From Chryseobacterium taiwanense (GTDB lineage: Bacteria > Bacteroidota > Bacteroidia > Flavobacteriales > Weeksellaceae), in NCBI RefSeq assembly GCF_000813825.1, contig NZ_JWTA01000005.1, positions 434,001 through 498,000 of the forward strand: a stretch of 64,000 nt of DNA, written 5' to 3'. The notes under the pieces are model-generated. The model made no database searches. It was not told the origin of the DNA and worked only from the letters and a program-made list of their open reading frames with translations. The stretch's first letter is position 1, and each line of letters opens with the position of its first letter. A program made the translations under genes and the position numbers. Shown here in pieces: positions 60,795 through 64,000 of this stretch.

Positions 60795-61229
60795 ATGATT
60801 TATGTAGTTCTGTTTATTATAGCGATTCTAACTGTTAGTTTTATTATTTTCTCTATTGTTGGAATTTATTGTAAAATTATTAAAAAAGAATCTAAAGCTT
60901 TCTTGGGTATGGTTATGAGTCTCATTTTACTTTTTTTAATGATGAATGTTCGTAATCATTTAGTTAAAAATGAACTGGTGAAAAATATTAAAACGGCAAC
61001 AATGATTCAGAAGAGTTCAAATTTTTCAAAAAAAGAATTAGTAAACATACATTTTGCAAGTGAGAAAATAAGAGTAATAGGTTCTGATATACATGTTGTG
61101 CTTTTGCCTCGAAAAGATACTGTTTACTTGAATCAAGATCTTAGAAATAGAAATAAATTTTGGATTCATTATAAAAAATATGAATTTTTAAAGCTTACAG
61201 CCCCAATTGGATATATAATGAAAGAATAA
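60795..61229 (+). CDS. Two-TM protein of unknown function (144 aa)
   Basis: Two membrane helices at residues 2-27 and 36-52, then a soluble region with beta-prone VIGSDIHVVLLPRKDTVYL. No family recognised. 42 nt after the SPFH gene and followed by a terminator, so it probably shares the SPFH transcript. Confidence 0.65.
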   Translation: MIYVVLFIIAILTVSFIIFSIVGIYCKIIKKESKAFLGMVMSLILLFLMMNVRNHLVKNELVKNIKTATMIQKSSNFSKKELVNIHFASEKIRVIGSDIHVVLLPRKDTVYLNQDLRNRNKFWIHYKKYEFLKLTAPIGYIMKE

Positions 61230-61231
61230 AA

Positions 61232-61260
61232 AAATGCCCGAAATTTTCGGGCATTTTCAT
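61232..61260. terminator. Bidirectional terminator between convergent genes
   Basis: AAAATGCCCGAAA / TTTCGGGCATTTT perfect stem, flanked by A-run and TTTT. Confidence 0.85.
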
Positions 61261-61261
61261 T

Positions 61262-61957
61262 TTATGCGGTATAACTTGCAAAAGCTTCTTCTAAACTTTC
61301 AAATTTGCCTTTAAATTCATCAATAGGGCAATCCTGGAGAATGTTTCCTTTGTGGATAAGGATTACACGGGAGCAAAGTGCTTCTACTTCTTGCATGATG
61401 TGTGTAGAAAGCAAAACTGTTTTTTGTTGACCAATTTCCTTTACCACATTTCTGATCTCAATGATTTGGTTGGGATCAAGACCATTGGTTGGTTCATCCA
61501 GAATCAATAAATCAGGTTGGTGAATGATGGCTTGTGCAAGACCTACTCTTTGTTTATATCCTTTGGAAAGTTGTCCTATTTTTTTAGATTTTTCAGGAGT
61601 GATTCCTACCAGCTCGATCACCTCATCGACTCTTGAAGAAGGAATTTTGTGAATGTTGGCAACAAATTGTAAATATTCTTTTACATACATCTCCAGATAC
61701 AACGGATTGTTTTCAGGAAGGAAACCTATTTTTTTCTTACTTTCAATTTCCTGTTCTGTGATGTTTTTTCCGTTGAAAATAATTTCGCCCTCATCTATTG
61801 TAAGTGCACCAACAATAGATTTCATAAGTGTAGATTTTCCGGCTCCGTTGGGACCTAGAAGACCAATGATTTCGTTTTTATCAATTGAAATATTAATATT
61901 GTTAAGTGCAGTTTGTTCTGCAAACTTTTTCGTTAAATTAGTTATTTGAAGAGACAT
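61262..61957 (-). CDS. GldA-like ABC transporter ATP-binding protein (231 aa)
   Basis: ABC ATPase: Walker A LLGPNGAGKSTLM, the segment KKIGFLPENNPLYLEMYVKEYLQF, signature LSKGYKQRVGLAQA, Walker B LLILDEPTNGLDP, switch LLSTHIMQEVEAL. The LPENNPLYLEMYV and LSKGYKQRVGLAQA wording is typical of the gliding-motility ATPase GldA, which works with GldF/GldG permeases. Here it is shorter (231 versus about 300 residues) and no gldF or gldG is nearby, so I give no symbol. Own -7 box upstream. Confidence 0.85.
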   Translation of the reverse strand: MSLQITNLTKKFAEQTALNNINISIDKNEIIGLLGPNGAGKSTLMKSIVGALTIDEGEIIFNGKNITEQEIESKKKIGFLPENNPLYLEMYVKEYLQFVANIHKIPSSRVDEVIELVGITPEKSKKIGQLSKGYKQRVGLAQAIIHQPDLLILDEPTNGLDPNQIIEIRNVVKEIGQQKTVLLSTHIMQEVEALCSRVILIHKGNILQDCPIDEFKGKFESLEEAFASYTA

Positions 61958-61979
61958 AATCTGATGGGAATCTTTTTTA

Positions 61980-61987
61980 CAAAAATA
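61980..61987 (-). promoter_or_regulatory. -7 promoter box for the GldA-like gene
   Basis: TATTTTTG on the minus strand, 22 nt upstream of the ATG at 61957. It lies just past the terminator of the next gene. Confidence 0.55.
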
Positions 61988-61989
61988 AA

Positions 61990-62019
61990 AATAAAAAACT
62001 CATCCGGATAGAATGAGTT
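61990..62019 (-). terminator. Terminator of the 184-aa secreted protein gene
   Basis: AACTCAT / ATGAGTT stem, loop CCGGATAGA; on the minus strand followed by TTTTATTTTTATTTTTG. Confidence 0.75.
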
Positions 62020-62031
62020 GAGTATTATTGA

Positions 62032-62586
62032 TTATTTTTTTGATTTCTTGCCTTTCGTAGAGGATGCCTTTGGTGTGTCCGGAGCAGGCATTGGATTGAC
62101 AGGAGTTAAATTCGCATGTGCAGTCGGCTTATATAAAGCTGTTTTTGCAGTTCCGACTCCGAAAATTTTATCGATCTGTTTTTTATTTAAAAACTGCGAT
62201 TTTCCTACGTATTTTCTATTCTTATTGATGTACTGAATAAACTGAACGGTAGGTTGCCCGTAGTTTTTTTCATAATGTAGCTCAATAATGTCATTAGGCA
62301 ATTCCAATGTGATATTCCCCGAAGGCTGGTCTATAAAACCATCTGTGATTAATTTATATAAGCCCTGTACATCTCCATTTACATCTAAAAAAGAAAATGA
62401 CCTGAACGTATTGAGGTTACTGGTATTGAGATCCTGATAATTAATAGTGAATTTATCGTCTTTTTTGAATAAACCTACAGAATTATCTTTTCCAATCTCT
62501 ACTAAAGTCTCGTTCTTTAGTACTTTGATTTGTGAGAAAACCGAAATACCGAACGTACAAGTAAGGAGTAGAATTATTTTTTTCAT
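62032..62586 (-). CDS. Secreted protein of unknown function (184 aa)
   Basis: I chose ATG 62586, giving signal peptide MKKIILLLTCTFGISVFSQ; the longer ORF from 62655 puts 23 residues before it. Mature region is beta-rich with FRSFSFLDVNGDVQGLYKLI and LPNDIIELHYEKNYG. C-terminal 45 residues are Pro/Ala/Thr/Lys-rich (low complexity) and end in KGKKSKK. No domain assigned. Confidence 0.72.
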   Translation of the reverse strand: MKKIILLLTCTFGISVFSQIKVLKNETLVEIGKDNSVGLFKKDDKFTINYQDLNTSNLNTFRSFSFLDVNGDVQGLYKLITDGFIDQPSGNITLELPNDIIELHYEKNYGQPTVQFIQYINKNRKYVGKSQFLNKKQIDKIFGVGTAKTALYKPTAHANLTPVNPMPAPDTPKASSTKGKKSKK

Positions 62587-62793
62587 TTGAGTGAATTTTA
62601 ATATTTCATAAATTGGTATGTCTAATTTAATAATAAATATGTTATTAAACAACATTTACAATTTCTCACAAAAATAGTACTTTTTTTGATACTTCTATTT
62701 TAAATAATCGTATACGACGACGATACAAAGATTTGTAGTTGATTTTAAATGCTTTAATTTCTCAAAATCTGTAATTAAATTAATTTTTAAACT

Positions 62794-63603
62794 TTAGGAA
62801 ATGCTACTGAGTTGACTGGGAGCCAATCCAAATTGTTTCTTGAAGGCAAAAGAAAAATGGGAAAGATTCTCAAATCCTACTTCATAACAGACTTCCAGAG
62901 GTTTTTTCTTATTTTCCGTAAGCTGATAATAGGCAAGCTCCAGCCGTTTATGAGTTAGCCACCGTTGTGGAGTCATAGTGAAGGCCTTTTTAAAATCGCG
63001 TTTGAATGTGGTAAGACTTCTGCCTGTAAGATAACCAAACTTTTCGAGGGGAAGATTAAACATAAAATTTTTTTCCATGTAGTCAACCAGATTAATTTTC
63101 CCGGGTTCTTCAAAATTAGCGAGTACATGATCGATCTCTTGATCTAATGTTCTGAGGATGCTTATGGCTTCTGTAATTTTAATCGAGGCAATGTCTTCAG
63201 GGAGATCTTTCATCTCAAAATAGGGGATGAGTGATGCTAAACAGCTTTCTAACAATGGGTGATTATTAAAACTAAAAATCTTCTGCGATTTTTGTGGTTG
63301 CGGATTGATATTTTTGTTGGCATAGAACTTCTTCAGTGTTTCCAATGATAAATGCATGACTACGGTTTTGTGCGGTTCACCATCTTTAGGATAGTTGATA
63401 ATTGTTGCCAATTGATTTCTCGGGATCAAAAAAATATCGCCTTTTCCGAAGAAATACGTAGCATCTGCCTGCACGATCTTAGTTTCACCGGAAAGAAACC
63501 ATACCAACATATGCTGATCAAACATGATGTCTGACTTGAAAAACTTGTCCTCATAGCTGGAAAGCTTTATATCTTCGGTGATGTATCGTGCTTGGTATTC
63601 CAT
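62794..63603 (-). CDS. AraC-family transcriptional regulator (269 aa)
   Basis: N-terminal cupin-like sensor (residues about 20-150, with FGKGDIFLIPRNQ) and C-terminal AraC domain: LPLEKFGYLTGRSLTTFKRDFKKAFTMTPQRWLTHKRLELAYYQL and VCYEVGFENLSHFSFAFKKQFGLAPSQL. A minus-strand SDR gene lies upstream, 173 nt away on the same strand; AraC/SDR pairing is frequent in this group. Ligand unknown. Confidence 0.9.
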   Translation of the reverse strand: MEYQARYITEDIKLSSYEDKFFKSDIMFDQHMLVWFLSGETKIVQADATYFFGKGDIFLIPRNQLATIINYPKDGEPHKTVVMHLSLETLKKFYANKNINPQPQKSQKIFSFNNHPLLESCLASLIPYFEMKDLPEDIASIKITEAISILRTLDQEIDHVLANFEEPGKINLVDYMEKNFMFNLPLEKFGYLTGRSLTTFKRDFKKAFTMTPQRWLTHKRLELAYYQLTENKKKPLEVCYEVGFENLSHFSFAFKKQFGLAPSQLSSIS

Positions 63604-63692
63604 GATTTTTGCTTTTTTATAAAGGAAATCAATAAAGTAAAGATAAGAAATAACATGAATTGACTTTGTTTAAAGGATCATCTTTTGAAAGT

Positions 63693-63724
63693 AAGAAAGG
63701 CGAAATCTCAGTTTGCCTTTCTTC
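63693..63724. terminator. Hairpin between SDR and AraC genes
   Basis: AAGAAAGGC-AAA / TTT-GCCTTTCTT imperfect stem. No strong T-run on either side, so it is a weak terminator candidate for the SDR gene. Confidence 0.4.
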
Positions 63725-63775
63725 TTAATGCATGAATTAGTTTTGCTAGAACTCCATTATTCATATTGTATGAGT

Positions 63776-64000
63776 TTATGGATTGAATTGAATACCCGTC
63801 ATTTCTTCCGTTAATTTCCAGAGTTTTTTTGCATTGGTTTTGTCTAAGGAGTAAGGATTAACTCCTTTTTGAGAGGCTATATCCGATGAGAGTTCAGCAA
63901 TGTCCCCATCTTCACAATATACTCCTCCAATATGGTCTAATAAAGGGCTCGTTGCACACCATACTGTTGTAGATGCTCCCTGAGGAATGGTCTTTAATGA
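63776..64000 (-). CDS. SDR-type oxidoreductase, C-terminal fragment (5' part outside the window)
   Basis: The minus-strand frame from 64000 to the TAA at 63778-63776 encodes 74 residues: KTIPQGASTTVWCATSPLLD, HIGGVYCEDGDIAELSS and NAKKLWKLTEEMTGI. The IPQGA-TTVWCATSP ... GGVYCED pattern is the C-terminal part of retinol-dehydrogenase/WW-oxidoreductase-like short-chain dehydrogenases. The catalytic YxxxK and the Rossmann motif lie outside the window. The following AraC gene on the same strand may regulate it. Confidence 0.75.
   Translation of the reverse strand, partial: SLKTIPQGASTTVWCATSPLLDHIGGVYCEDGDIAELSSDIASQKGVNPYSLDKTNAKKLWKLTEEMTGIQFNP

Noticed and set aside
1..64000. rRNA, tRNA, prophage, integrase or transposase genes
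   Set aside because: None could be recognised in any gap or frame; the gaps were read by eye only, so very short or divergent RNAs might be missed.

Overview
The window is a low-GC, gene-dense chromosomal segment of a Bacteroidota bacterium, most likely a Flavobacteriia member close to Chryseobacterium (inference). The signs are: TAnnTTTG-type -7 promoter boxes just upstream of many starts, few Shine-Dalgarno sequences, a GLPGLI-family protein, type IX secretion (T9SS) C-terminal sorting tails, a SusC-like outer-membrane protein, a GldA-like ABC ATPase, a fused alpha/beta 2-oxoacid dehydrogenase E1, and a topoisomerase III with the DAGQEGE form of its acidic motif. No rRNA, tRNA, CRISPR array, prophage or transposase gene was seen.

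Layout. 1-913: 5' part of metN (minus strand) behind a Met/Cys-rich leader peptide and an intrinsic terminator, together looking like a translation-coupled attenuator. 1118-6616: GNAT acetyltransferase, pseudo-receiver/pirin fusion, GLPGLI protein, metallophosphoesterase, topB. 6670-12887: an AraC regulator with a Tet(X)-like flavin monooxygenase, then a second AraC regulator divergent from an aldehyde dehydrogenase/GMC oxidoreductase pair. 13017-28299: housekeeping and metabolism, including an S9 peptidase, hypoxanthine-DNA glycosylase, AIM24, queA, a four-helix-bundle (23S intervening-sequence-type) gene bracketed by inverted repeats, rlmN, sterol desaturase-like protein, polyprenyl diphosphate synthase, fused E1, and an HxlR/old-yellow-enzyme pair. 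28695-31994: a secreted C1 peptidase and a T9SS cargo protein.

32337-42646 is the most unusual part. An ECF sigma factor is followed by three large proteins: (i) a one-TM anti-sigma-like protein carrying a TonB-receptor plug, a vWA domain and a T9SS tail; (ii) a SusC-like beta-barrel that seems to lack its own plug; (iii) an alpha-2-macroglobulin with a thioester motif and a plug domain near the usual bait-region position. I propose a split SusC-type system in which plugs are supplied in trans. This is inference from domain order only.

42796-49509 is a GbsR/MarR-regulated cluster (membrane SRPBCC protein, methyltransferase, DCC1-like protein, fatty acid desaturase, SRPBCC, DUF2071, TIGR01777 oxidoreductase). 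Three copies of one palindrome suggest a local regulon, and REP-like repeats lie between the later genes. 49640-53993: secreted GH29 and GH3/PA14 glycosidases. 54089-63603: small secreted protein, lpdA, PH-domain protein, patatin, an SPFH protein with four N-terminal repeats, a GldA-like ATPase and an AraC regulator. 63776-64000: 3' end of a minus-strand SDR-type oxidoreductase.

Several starts were moved to internal ATG codons where a promoter, signal peptide or family alignment supports it; the reasons are in the entries. All family assignments come from reading motifs by eye, not from database searches.
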